Shown here one piece after another: positions 31,149 to 38,211 of a DNA stretch of 64,000 nt. Each line of letters starts with the position of its first letter. Positions within the stretch are counted from its first letter, which is position 1. Under the pieces are notes generated by a model. That model was given only the letters and a program-made list of their open reading frames with translations, was not told where the DNA came from and made no database searches. The stretch is from assembly GCA_035527715.1 (NCBI GenBank), contig DATKZY010000175.1, positions 1 to 64,000 on the forward strand, in the 5' to 3' direction. The DNA is from DSUN01 sp035527715. Its GTDB lineage: Bacteria > Planctomycetota > PUPC01 > DSUN01. The translations under genes and the position numbers were made by a program.

Positions 31149-31387
31149 GCCCCCACCGACCTCGTGTCGGTGGAGCAAGGGATTGGCAACTACAGGGGCA
31201 CGCCCCCCCTCCACCCCTCTCCCTTCCAGGGAGAGGTCGCCTCGTCCGCGAGGCGGGTGAGGGTGGGGCTGCGGGACGGCTACACCCGCCCCCCAACCCC
31301 CCTCCCTCTCAGAGGGAGGGGGGTTGGGGGGCGGTCGCGACGGTAGTGGCCAATCCTTCGCCCCACTGGGACAAGCCCAGTGGGGGC
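31149..31387. repeat. ~240-bp foldback element, copy 2
   Basis: Second copy of the element at 20624-20857, with conserved GATTGGCAACTAC and GTAGTGGCCAATCC ends next to hairpins GCCCCCACCGAC... and ...CAGTGGGGGC. The ends are in the opposite order to copy 1. The inner C-rich hairpins are present with changed sequence. Confidence 0.75.
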
Positions 31388-31469
31388 GGGGCAAGGAAGG
31401 GAGCCGACGCCGCGGGTCGCGGCCAGTCGCTGCCCCACCGAGGCAAACTCGGCGGCGAGGACATCACAG

Positions 31470-32579
31470 TTGAGCGAGGGCTCTGAGATCGGCAATCGCA
31501 AGTCGCAAGTCGCAAGTCTCTCGGACGCGAAGCGGATCGCGATCTTCCGGCTGAGCGCGCTGGGGGACGTGGTGAATACGCTGCCGGCGCTGTCGGCGCT
31601 GCGGCGCGCGCGGCCCGATGCGCACATCGCGTGGGTGGTCGAGGCGGCGTCGGCGGGAGTGCTCGAGGGGCACCCAATGCTCGACGAGGTGCTGGTCTCC
31701 GGCCGCAAGACGTGGCAGGGAGCGTTCAAGCGGCTCCGCGGCTCGTGGCGGGCGGCGGGGGAGTTCTGCCGCTTCTGCGCGTTGCTGCGGAGGAAGCGGT
31801 TCGATGCGGTGATCGACTTCCAGGGGAACCTGCGGAGCGCCGTGGGCACCTGGCTCACGCGGGCGCCGATGCGCGTCGGGCCGGGACGGGGGAGCGGCCG
31901 CGAGCGGAGCCACTGGTTCTACAATGTCCGCCTGCCGCTGCCCGACGGCCCGATGCACCGGGTCGAGCGCGGCCTGGCCCTCGTCCGCGCCCTCGGCCTC
32001 GAGACGGCTGACGCCAAGCCCGTGATCCCCGTGAGCGACGCGGACAAGGCGAAGGTGGACACGTTTCTCGCCGCAAGCGGCCTCGGGGCGGGGCAATTCG
32101 CGCTGATTCACGCGGGGACGAGTCCCTTCGGGCAGTACAAGCAGTGGCCGCCTGACCGGTGGGCGGAGGTGGCGAGGCGGCTCGCCGCCGAGCTGGGCCT
32201 TCGTGCCGTGTTCACACGGGGGCCGAGCCAGTCGGAAAGCGAGTCCGCCGAGAGCGTGGCCCGCGCTGCGGGGCCGCAGGCGCTGGTCGCGCCGGTGTTC
32301 TCGTTGCGCGAGCTGGGCGAGCTGTGCCGGCGGTGCCGCGTGTTCCTGAGCGTGGACACGGGGCCGATGCACCTGGCCTCTGCGGTGGGTGCGCCGGTGG
32401 TCGCGCTGTTCGGGCCGAAGAACCCGAAGGTCTACGGCCCGTACTTCGGCCCGCGGGCCATTGTCGAGAAGCCGCTGGACTGCCGCCCCTGCCGCAAGCG
32501 CTCGTGCGACGACCCCCGCTGCATGCTCGCCATCACGCCCGACAACGTGCTGGCCGCGACAAAGGAGCTGTTGGGATGA
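31470..32579 (+). CDS. Glycosyltransferase family 9 (heptosyltransferase-like)
   Basis: About 369 residues, GT9 fold. The first strand RIAIFRLSALGDVVNTLPAL is the family signature. VIDFQGNLRSA, the nucleotide-binding ALIHAGTSPFGQYKQWPPDRW, and FLSVDTGPMHLASAVGAPVVALFG with NPKVYGP follow. Such enzymes add ADP-heptose to lipid A core. Four cysteines near the C terminus (CRPCRKRSCDDPRCM) are also seen in family members. The start is uncertain: TTG at 31470 has a weak GAGG upstream and the next ~15 codons come from a CAAGTCG tandem repeat. It overlaps gpsA by four bases. Confidence 0.82.
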   Translation: MSEGSEIGNRKSQVASLSDAKRIAIFRLSALGDVVNTLPALSALRRARPDAHIAWVVEAASAGVLEGHPMLDEVLVSGRKTWQGAFKRLRGSWRAAGEFCRFCALLRRKRFDAVIDFQGNLRSAVGTWLTRAPMRVGPGRGSGRERSHWFYNVRLPLPDGPMHRVERGLALVRALGLETADAKPVIPVSDADKAKVDTFLAASGLGAGQFALIHAGTSPFGQYKQWPPDRWAEVARRLAAELGLRAVFTRGPSQSESESAESVARAAGPQALVAPVFSLRELGELCRRCRVFLSVDTGPMHLASAVGAPVVALFGPKNPKVYGPYFGPRAIVEKPLDCRPCRKRSCDDPRCMLAITPDNVLAATKELLG

Positions 32580-33577
32580 ACGCGGAGCGGGTGACTGTGA
32601 TCGGCGATGGGGGATGGGGCACGACGCTGGCGCTGCTGCTGGGGGGGAAGGGAAACGCCGTGCGGCTGTGGGGGGCGTTCCCCGAGTACGTCGAGGCGAT
32701 GCGGGAGCGGCGGGAGAACACGAAGTTCCTCCCAGGCATCCCGCTGCCGGAGTCGCTCGAGCTGACCGGCGACCTGGCGGCGGCCGTGGCGGGGGCCGGC
32801 CTCGTGGTGATGGCGGTGCCGACGCAGTTCATGCGCGGCGTGCTGCGGCGGCTGGCCAGGTGCTACTCCCCCGGCACGCCCATTGTGAGCGTGGCGAAGG
32901 GGATCGAGAACCGCACGCTGCTGCGGCCGACGCAGGTGATCGCGGACGTGTTGGGGCGCGCTCCCGTGGTCGCTCTCTCCGGCCCCAGCCACGCGGAGGA
33001 GGTGGCCCGCGGGCTGCCGGCGACGGTGACGGCGGCGAGCCGCAACGCGGCGCTCGCGCGGCGCGTGCAGCAGCTCCTCATGACCGACCGCTTCCGCGTC
33101 TACACGACGACCGACGTGGCAGGCGTGGAACTGGGCGGCGCGGTGAAAAACGTGGTGGCCATTGCGGCCGGCATCTGCGACGGATTGGGCCTGGGCGACA
33201 ACGCGAAGTCGGCGCTGCTCACGCGCGGCCTGGCCGAGATGATGCGGCTGGGCATGGCGCTGGGCGCCCGGCGCGACACGTTCGCGGGCCTCGCCGGCAT
33301 CGGCGACCTGATCACCACGTGCACCAGCCCCTACGGCCGCAACCGCTCCGTGGGCATGCAGATCGCCCAGGGCAAGAGCCTGGACGAGGTTGTCGCGGGC
33401 ACCGCGATGGTCGCCGAGGGCATTCGCACCACGCTGTCGGTCCGCGCCCTCGCCCGCCGCCACGGCGTCGAGATGCCCATCACCGCCCAGGTCTACCGGG
33501 TCCTCTTCCGTGGCAAGGACCCGAGGGCCGCGGTCCGCGACCTGATGAGCCGCGCGGCGAAGGACGAAGTGGGGTGA
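32576..33577 (+). CDS. gpsA: NAD(P)-dependent glycerol-3-phosphate dehydrogenase
   Basis: A 333-residue GpsA. The dinucleotide-binding motif VIGDGGWGTTLALLL sits at residues ~8-22, where most homologues have GAGSWGT. VVMAVPTQFMR, PIVSVAKGIE and LSGPSHAEEVARGLPATV follow, then the catalytic lysine region ELGGAVKNVVAIAAG and NAKSALLTRGLAEM. GDLITTCTSPYGRNRSVG is the substrate-binding block. It makes sn-glycerol-3-phosphate for phospholipids. ATGA overlap with the glycosyltransferase gene implies translational coupling. Confidence 0.95.
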   Translation: MNAERVTVIGDGGWGTTLALLLGGKGNAVRLWGAFPEYVEAMRERRENTKFLPGIPLPESLELTGDLAAAVAGAGLVVMAVPTQFMRGVLRRLARCYSPGTPIVSVAKGIENRTLLRPTQVIADVLGRAPVVALSGPSHAEEVARGLPATVTAASRNAALARRVQQLLMTDRFRVYTTTDVAGVELGGAVKNVVAIAAGICDGLGLGDNAKSALLTRGLAEMMRLGMALGARRDTFAGLAGIGDLITTCTSPYGRNRSVGMQIAQGKSLDEVVAGTAMVAEGIRTTLSVRALARRHGVEMPITAQVYRVLFRGKDPRAAVRDLMSRAAKDEVG

Positions 33578-33607
33578 TTGGCGATGATGGCGTACTGGCC
33601 GAGCGGG

Positions 33608-33835
33608 CTATGAGGTCTGGACGACCTCGCAGGGAAGGTCCTCAAGCACGAGGGGCGGGATAGTGCCGGAGCCGAGGACCTGCTTGGCATCGAGAATCTC
33701 TATGCCCACCAGCACTTCGCCCTCGCCGATGTTCAGAGCAACCTCGTCGGAAAGACGAAGCGTGCGACACTGGTGCGGCCCTTCGAGCAGTCGGATATAA
33801 AGGGCGTCGATCTCGCGGTCATAGCGGATGGTCAT
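33608..33835 (-). CDS. DUF2283 protein
   Basis: A 75-residue protein of the DUF2283 family (TIRYDREIDALYIRLLEG, then DEVALNIGEGEVLVGIEILDAKQVLG). It lies 11 bases downstream of the DUF4258 gene on the same strand, and AAGGGGCGAG precedes the ATG. DUF4258-DUF2283 pairs are common and have toxin-antitoxin-like organisation, with DUF2283 in the antitoxin-like position. That function is inferred from arrangement. Confidence 0.8.
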   Translation of the reverse strand: MTIRYDREIDALYIRLLEGPHQCRTLRLSDEVALNIGEGEVLVGIEILDAKQVLGSGTIPPLVLEDLPCEVVQTS

Positions 33836-33846
33836 CGCTCGCCCCT

Positions 33847-34101
33847 TCAGAAGTAGAAGACGTACACGGTGACGACTACGGTCTCGGCGCTCTCCTCGGC
33901 GATCACGGGAGCCACCTGCTTCACAGCATAGTGCCTCCCCTGCCACAAGGCATTATACTCGAAGTTGTAGCGGCACAGCAACCGGCCGTGCTTGGCCGGC
34001 TCCCTGATTCCCAAGGTGACGGCCTGCCTCACCTCCTCTTCGGTGCAGCCCCGCTCGATGCGCTGCTCTGTCGCGTGCCGCGTCAGGCGTATCCTCTTCA
34101 T
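33847..34101 (-). CDS. DUF4258 protein, possible RelE-like toxin
   Basis: An 84-residue protein matching DUF4258: RLTRHATEQRIERGCTEEEVRQAV, then RLLCRYNFEYNALWQGRHYAVKQVAPVI and VVTVYVFYF. The family has a compact BrnT/RelE-like fold. The stop of the upstream DUF6785 gene is unrelated; this gene starts three bases before that gene's end, on the same strand. Paired with DUF2283, it is a candidate small toxin. Confidence 0.78.
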   Translation of the reverse strand: MKRIRLTRHATEQRIERGCTEEEVRQAVTLGIREPAKHGRLLCRYNFEYNALWQGRHYAVKQVAPVIAEESAETVVVTVYVFYF

Positions 34102-34104
34102 GGC

Positions 34105-36090
34105 TCAGATCCAGAACAACGAATTGCCGACCTTGCCGGTGAAGTAGTCTATGACGATCCAGACTCCGCTGACGGCGTACTGGCCGAGGATGAGGCCGAG
34201 GAAGAAGAGTCGGGTGCGCTTGTAGAGGTCGGCGCCGCCATAGCGCAGCACCAGGGCCTTCGCCGCCCAGGCGATGAAGATGCTGAACCACAATTCGTCG
34301 GTGAGCCACAGGCTCGCAATGGGGAAGCCGAGCGGGTGCAGCGGCCAGCAGACGAGGCGCTGGTTGAGGAACATCAGGCCCGCCATCACGCTGGCGCCGA
34401 TGCCGCCGAAGAGATAGGCGTTCACGCTCGGCCCCTCGGGGTTCTTGATCAGCCGCGTGACGTAGTGGAAGGGGAGCGTGGGGCCGGCGTGCCAGAGCCA
34501 GTCGTTGGCGTTCGCCCCGCCGTGGTCGTAGGCGACGAGCATGGTGGACCAGACGCTGGCGACGATGGTGACAACGATGGCGAGGATCATGGCCCAGAAG
34601 ATCGTGCGCTTGCGGCCCTTCATGTCGCTGACCATTTTCAGGCCGTTGGCGGCGGAGGCCATGACGAACGTGCGGATGTCGCCCATCCAGATGTAGGTCA
34701 TGCCGAAGGGCACGAGGTTCGAGGGGCCGAGGCGGTCTGAGCCGAAGGCCGAGATGAGCACGGTCGAGGCGGTCATCGGCGAGCGGGTCTCGGCCACCCC
34801 GCCCGCGGCCACGATGCGGGTGACACCGAGGAAGGTGGCCATCGAGACCACGACGAGCGCCGCGGCCACCCACAGGCTCATGCCGGTGCGGTGCAGCCAG
34901 AAGGCCATGTAGCCCATCCCCGCCAGCATCCCCCAGAACGCCTGCTTGTACGACAGAATCTCCTGCGAGTCATCCACGTCCCTGCCGCGCCCGATGGCCT
35001 TGACGAAGACGGCCTTGAGGTGGTGGCGGGCCATCCAGAGCCCGACGATGACGAGCACGAAGAGCGCGGCCTGGGACTGGTGGGTGAGCAGCGGCCCGCC
35101 GCCCGACTGGCTGTAGGGGTCGAGCTGCTCGACCCCCTCGTAGCCGACGAGGCGCAGGAAGGCGCGCTCGAACGTGGTCACGAGGCTGAAGAACCAGAGG
35201 CTGAGGGCCAGGCTGGTGCTCAGCAGGTACGAGAAGCCGATCATGGGAAAGCTCAGGCGCAGCTTGAGCACGGCCGTGCGGCGGAACAGGTCAATCCGCA
35301 TCAGCAGGAGGTCCACGGCAGGGAAGCTCTGGTCGTAGTGGCTCAGCGCAATGTAGCAGCCGAGCAGGAAGGGGATGGCGAACCCCGCCCACATCCAGGG
35401 GTTGCGGATGAAGGGATTGGTGAAGCCCGGCCGCGACTCGGCCCGCACCATCTCCATGGGGAGCTGGGTGATCGGGTAGAGCAGCCGCTCGTTCTCCACC
35501 CACTGCTTCCGCACGATCACCATCGCGCAGATCATCACGCCGTAGAGCGCCATGAGGAAGAAAAACCAGTGGGCGAGCGGCATGGCCCAGGCGGCCCAGG
35601 GGATCACCTCGCCGCGCGGCAGACCCTCGTAGAGCCACTTGATCGCCATCGGGTCGTCCGGGTAGAGCCACTTGGGGATGTAGGGCAGGATGATCTCGCT
35701 CCACTGGTTCTCGGGCGCCGCGTAGTAGAAGGGCGCGGCAATGGTCGAGAGCCAGTAGGCGGTGAGGCCCATCGTGGGGATCACCGTGCCGATCATCATC
35801 ATCACGTACACAACGACCAGCTCGCCCGAGGTGAGCGCGAGACGCTCCGAGACGGCGCGCAGCGCGCCATTGACGAAGAATACCAGCACGAAGAAGAGGA
35901 AAATGGCCGCCGGCGTGCTGAAATCCAGGTCCATGTAGCTCGCGTGCATCACGTTCGTGGCGTAGGGAGTGCTCACGCCAATGACGGCGCACAGGAGCGA
36001 GCCGACGATCAGGGCGCGCGCGGTCGCGCCGCGCGCCATGGCTCCCGCGACGCCGGCAAGTCCCTGGTTCGCTTCGCCTTCCGCGGGCAT
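34105..36090 (-). CDS. DUF6785-type polytopic membrane protein
   Basis: A 661-residue inner-membrane protein with about 14 hydrophobic segments. Examples are ALIVGSLLCAVIGVSTPYATNV, AAIFLFFVLVFFVNGAL and GELVVVYVMMMIGTVIPTMGL. It resembles the DUF6785/DUF6784 family, distant relatives of oligopeptide (OPT-like) transporters found mostly in planctomycete-type bacteria. The substrate is unknown. GGAG six bases upstream supports the ATG at 36090 rather than 36126. It has its own promoter, divergent from the GH5 gene, which hints at uptake of a GH5 product; that link is speculative. Confidence 0.7.
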   Translation of the reverse strand: MPAEGEANQGLAGVAGAMARGATARALIVGSLLCAVIGVSTPYATNVMHASYMDLDFSTPAAIFLFFVLVFFVNGALRAVSERLALTSGELVVVYVMMMIGTVIPTMGLTAYWLSTIAAPFYYAAPENQWSEIILPYIPKWLYPDDPMAIKWLYEGLPRGEVIPWAAWAMPLAHWFFFLMALYGVMICAMVIVRKQWVENERLLYPITQLPMEMVRAESRPGFTNPFIRNPWMWAGFAIPFLLGCYIALSHYDQSFPAVDLLLMRIDLFRRTAVLKLRLSFPMIGFSYLLSTSLALSLWFFSLVTTFERAFLRLVGYEGVEQLDPYSQSGGGPLLTHQSQAALFVLVIVGLWMARHHLKAVFVKAIGRGRDVDDSQEILSYKQAFWGMLAGMGYMAFWLHRTGMSLWVAAALVVVSMATFLGVTRIVAAGGVAETRSPMTASTVLISAFGSDRLGPSNLVPFGMTYIWMGDIRTFVMASAANGLKMVSDMKGRKRTIFWAMILAIVVTIVASVWSTMLVAYDHGGANANDWLWHAGPTLPFHYVTRLIKNPEGPSVNAYLFGGIGASVMAGLMFLNQRLVCWPLHPLGFPIASLWLTDELWFSIFIAWAAKALVLRYGGADLYKRTRLFFLGLILGQYAVSGVWIVIDYFTGKVGNSLFWI

Positions 36091-36121
36091 CTGCCTCTCC
36101 GCCCTCCGCCCTGGCCGGAGA

Positions 36122-36151
36122 ATCATAGCAAGCGGCGACGATGCGAGTCAA
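36122..36151 (-). promoter_or_regulatory. Promoter for the DUF6785 gene
   Basis: Minus strand TTGACT (36146-36151), 18 bp, TATGAT (36122-36127), about 30 bases before the ATG at 36090. It is divergent from the promoter at 36183. Confidence 0.7.
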
Positions 36152-36182
36152 CCTGCTATTGCGTCCGGGGCGGCTACGCCTG

Positions 36183-36211
36183 TTGACCCCGCCGCCGCCA
36201 TCCCCTATGAT
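36183..36211 (+). promoter_or_regulatory. Promoter for the GH5 gene
   Basis: TTGACC (36183-36188), 17 bp, TATGAT (36206-36211), 27 bases before the ATG. The two promoters share only about 30 bp, so one regulator could control both. Confidence 0.75.
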
Positions 36212-36238
36212 GCCCAGGCAACCGAAGGAGGAGTGCAG

Positions 36239-37234
36239 ATGAACGAGCAAACAGCCCTTGCCCGCTGGCGTGGCTTCAACCTGCTCGAGATGTTCACGAC
36301 CCGCAGCGACGGCGCCTGGCGCGAGGACGACTTCCGCTGGATCGCCGACTGGGGCTTCGACTTCGTGCGCCTCCCCATGTGCTACCTCCTGTGGATCGAG
36401 GGCGACGACGTCTTCCGCCCCAAGGAGGCCATGCTGGCCAACGTGGACCGCGCGGTGCGGCTGGGCGAGAGGCACGGCCTGCACGTCTGCCTCAACTTCC
36501 ACCGCGGCCCGGGCTACAGCGTCAACGCCGAGCGCAAGGAGCCGTTCGACCTGTGGAAGGACCAGGCCGCCCTCGACGCCTTCTGCTTCCACTGGCAGCT
36601 CATGGCCCGTCGCTACAAGGGCGTGCCATCCGAGAGGCTGAGCTTCAACCTCATCAACGAGCCGCCCGCGGAATCACCCGCGCGGATGACCCGCGCCGAC
36701 CACGAGCGAGTCGTCCGGGCCGCCGTTGCGGCCATCCGCGCGGTGGACCCCGGCCGCCTGATCATCGCCGACGGGATCTCGTGGGGCAACGTGCCCTGTC
36801 CCGAGCTGGCCGACCTGGGCATTGCGCAAAGCTGCCGCGCCTACGCGCCCATGGGCATCAGCCACTACAAGGCCCACTGGGTGAACGTGTCGGACTGGTC
36901 CGAGCCCGTCTGGCCGGGGCTTGCGCACAGGGGCGAGACGTGGGACCGCGCGCGGCTCGAGCAACACTACGCGCCTTGGGCGGCCCTCGCGCGGCAGGGC
37001 GTGGGGGTCCACTGCGGCGAGGGCGGCGCCTTCAAGCACACGCCTCACGATGTCGTGCTCGCCTGGCTGCGCGACGTGTTGGGGATCCTCACGAGCCACG
37101 GCATCGGCCTCGCCCTATGGAACTTCCGCGGCTCGTTCGGCATCCTCGACTCCGACCGCGCCGGCGTGGCCTACGCCGACTGGCACGGCCACCGCCTCGA
37201 CCGCGCGCTGCTCGAGCTGCTCCAGGAGTTCTAG
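36239..37234 (+). CDS. Glycoside hydrolase family 5 (cellulase-like)
   Basis: A 331-residue TIM-barrel enzyme of GH5. WRGFNLLEMF and DFVRLPMCYLLW open the barrel, and VCLNFHRGPGYSV carries the conserved His. The acid/base glutamate is in SFNLINEPP (~140) and the nucleophile glutamate in GVHCGEGGAF (~260). GLALWNFRGSFGILDS ends the barrel. No signal peptide is present, so it acts in the cytoplasm, presumably on imported beta-linked oligosaccharides. GAAGGAGGAG precedes the ATG at 36239. Confidence 0.85.
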   Translation: MNEQTALARWRGFNLLEMFTTRSDGAWREDDFRWIADWGFDFVRLPMCYLLWIEGDDVFRPKEAMLANVDRAVRLGERHGLHVCLNFHRGPGYSVNAERKEPFDLWKDQAALDAFCFHWQLMARRYKGVPSERLSFNLINEPPAESPARMTRADHERVVRAAVAAIRAVDPGRLIIADGISWGNVPCPELADLGIAQSCRAYAPMGISHYKAHWVNVSDWSEPVWPGLAHRGETWDRARLEQHYAPWAALARQGVGVHCGEGGAFKHTPHDVVLAWLRDVLGILTSHGIGLALWNFRGSFGILDSDRAGVAYADWHGHRLDRALLELLQEF

Positions 37235-37252
37235 CCCGCGGCGCGCGGCCCC

Positions 37253-38050
37253 TCATTTCCTCACGACGAACACAAGCTCGGCAGCGAATTCGAGGCGCTG
37301 CACCCGCCACGGGCGGTCCGCGATCATCTGGCGGAATATCGCCTCGTAGTTTTCCCGCATGCCCTTCGCGCGCCCGCCGAGGCTGGCGACGGGGAACGAG
37401 ACGACCACGTGCCGCGCCCGCAGGGCGTCGAGGACGCGGCGGGTCGCGCCGCGCCCCTGCCGCTCCAGGTTGGTCGCGGCCTTGAGCAGGAACGCCACGT
37501 CGGCCTCTTCCGCGGGAGGCGCACACAGGATGTCGGCGTGGACCGCCTGGAAGCCCAGCCCGAAGAAGGGGGCGCAGCGGTTGAGGAACGCGACCGCACG
37601 GCCGTCGAGGTCGCAGGCCCGGTACGATGCCTCGGGCGGCAGCCCCATCCAGGGAATCGCCAGCGGGTGCAGGCCGCAGGCGAGGTCGAGCACGCGCCTC
37701 GGCACGCCCGTGACGGCGAAGACCTCGGCGTAGAAGCGCTCGAGGAGCGGCAGGCGTTCGCGGGTCGAGGCGTGGCAGGACATCGCGGCGCGGCAGACGG
37801 CCCGCAGCGCCTCGGCCGAGCCGCGGGCGTGGGCGGCCGCGAGGTCGGCGAGGAGGGCCTCATAGTCGGGCGCGCGCTCGAACGCGCCGAAGACCTGGTG
37901 GAGGCGCGACTTCGTGGCCTTCACCGCCTCTTTCAGGCTCCCGCGCTTCGCCAGCTCCGTCGCGCCGATTCGGCGCACGGTGTCGCCGCACACCGTCCGG
38001 TACTTTGGCGTCGCGAGCACTGCCGCCACGAGTTCGTCGAGGGCCGACAT
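37253..38050 (-). CDS. 16S rRNA m7G1405 methyltransferase (ArmA/RmtB/FmrO family)
   Basis: A 265-residue SAM methyltransferase that matches the family methylating G1405 of 16S rRNA, which blocks 4,6-disubstituted aminoglycosides. Block by block: ATPKYRTVCGDTVRRI (N-terminal cap), SCHASTRERLPLLERFYAEVF, the SAM motif RVLDLACGLHPLA, DILCAPPAEEADVAFLL, and VVSFPVASLGGRAKGM with ENYEAIF. RmtB has the same blocks in the same order and a similar length. The ATG at 38050 aligns with family starts. The alternative TTG at 38116 lies inside the likely promoter. Whether it confers resistance or plays a housekeeping role is unknown. Confidence 0.88.
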   Translation of the reverse strand: MSALDELVAAVLATPKYRTVCGDTVRRIGATELAKRGSLKEAVKATKSRLHQVFGAFERAPDYEALLADLAAAHARGSAEALRAVCRAAMSCHASTRERLPLLERFYAEVFAVTGVPRRVLDLACGLHPLAIPWMGLPPEASYRACDLDGRAVAFLNRCAPFFGLGFQAVHADILCAPPAEEADVAFLLKAATNLERQGRGATRRVLDALRARHVVVSFPVASLGGRAKGMRENYEAIFRQMIADRPWRVQRLEFAAELVFVVRK

Positions 38051-38087
38051 CGCATCGTCCACAGAAAGAAGAGGGCCTCGGCCACAG

Positions 38088-38116
38088 ATTAGACCGATTT
38101 TCACAGAGAAAGACAA
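38088..38116 (-). promoter_or_regulatory. Promoter for the 16S rRNA methyltransferase gene
   Basis: Minus strand TTGTCT (38111-38116), 17 bp, TCTAAT (38088-38093), about 38 bases before the ATG at 38050. Confidence 0.5.
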
Positions 38117-38131
38117 GACGGCACGCCGCGG

Positions 38132-38160
38132 TTGCCGCCGCAGCCGCGACGGCGTAGCAT
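38132..38160 (+). promoter_or_regulatory. Promoter for the GH38/57-like gene
   Basis: TTGCCG (38132-38137), 17 bp, TAGCAT (38155-38160), about 50 bases before the ATG at 38212. It is divergent from the methyltransferase promoter. Confidence 0.5.
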
Positions 38161-38211
38161 AGTGCGGGCCTCTGCGAGGCGCTCACAACGTAAGCGGAAA
38201 AGGAAGACCTG

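Noticed and set aside
37253..38116. TTG start at 38116 for the rRNA methyltransferase
   Set aside because: It lies within the -35 box of the likely promoter, and the family's N terminus begins near the ATG at 38050.
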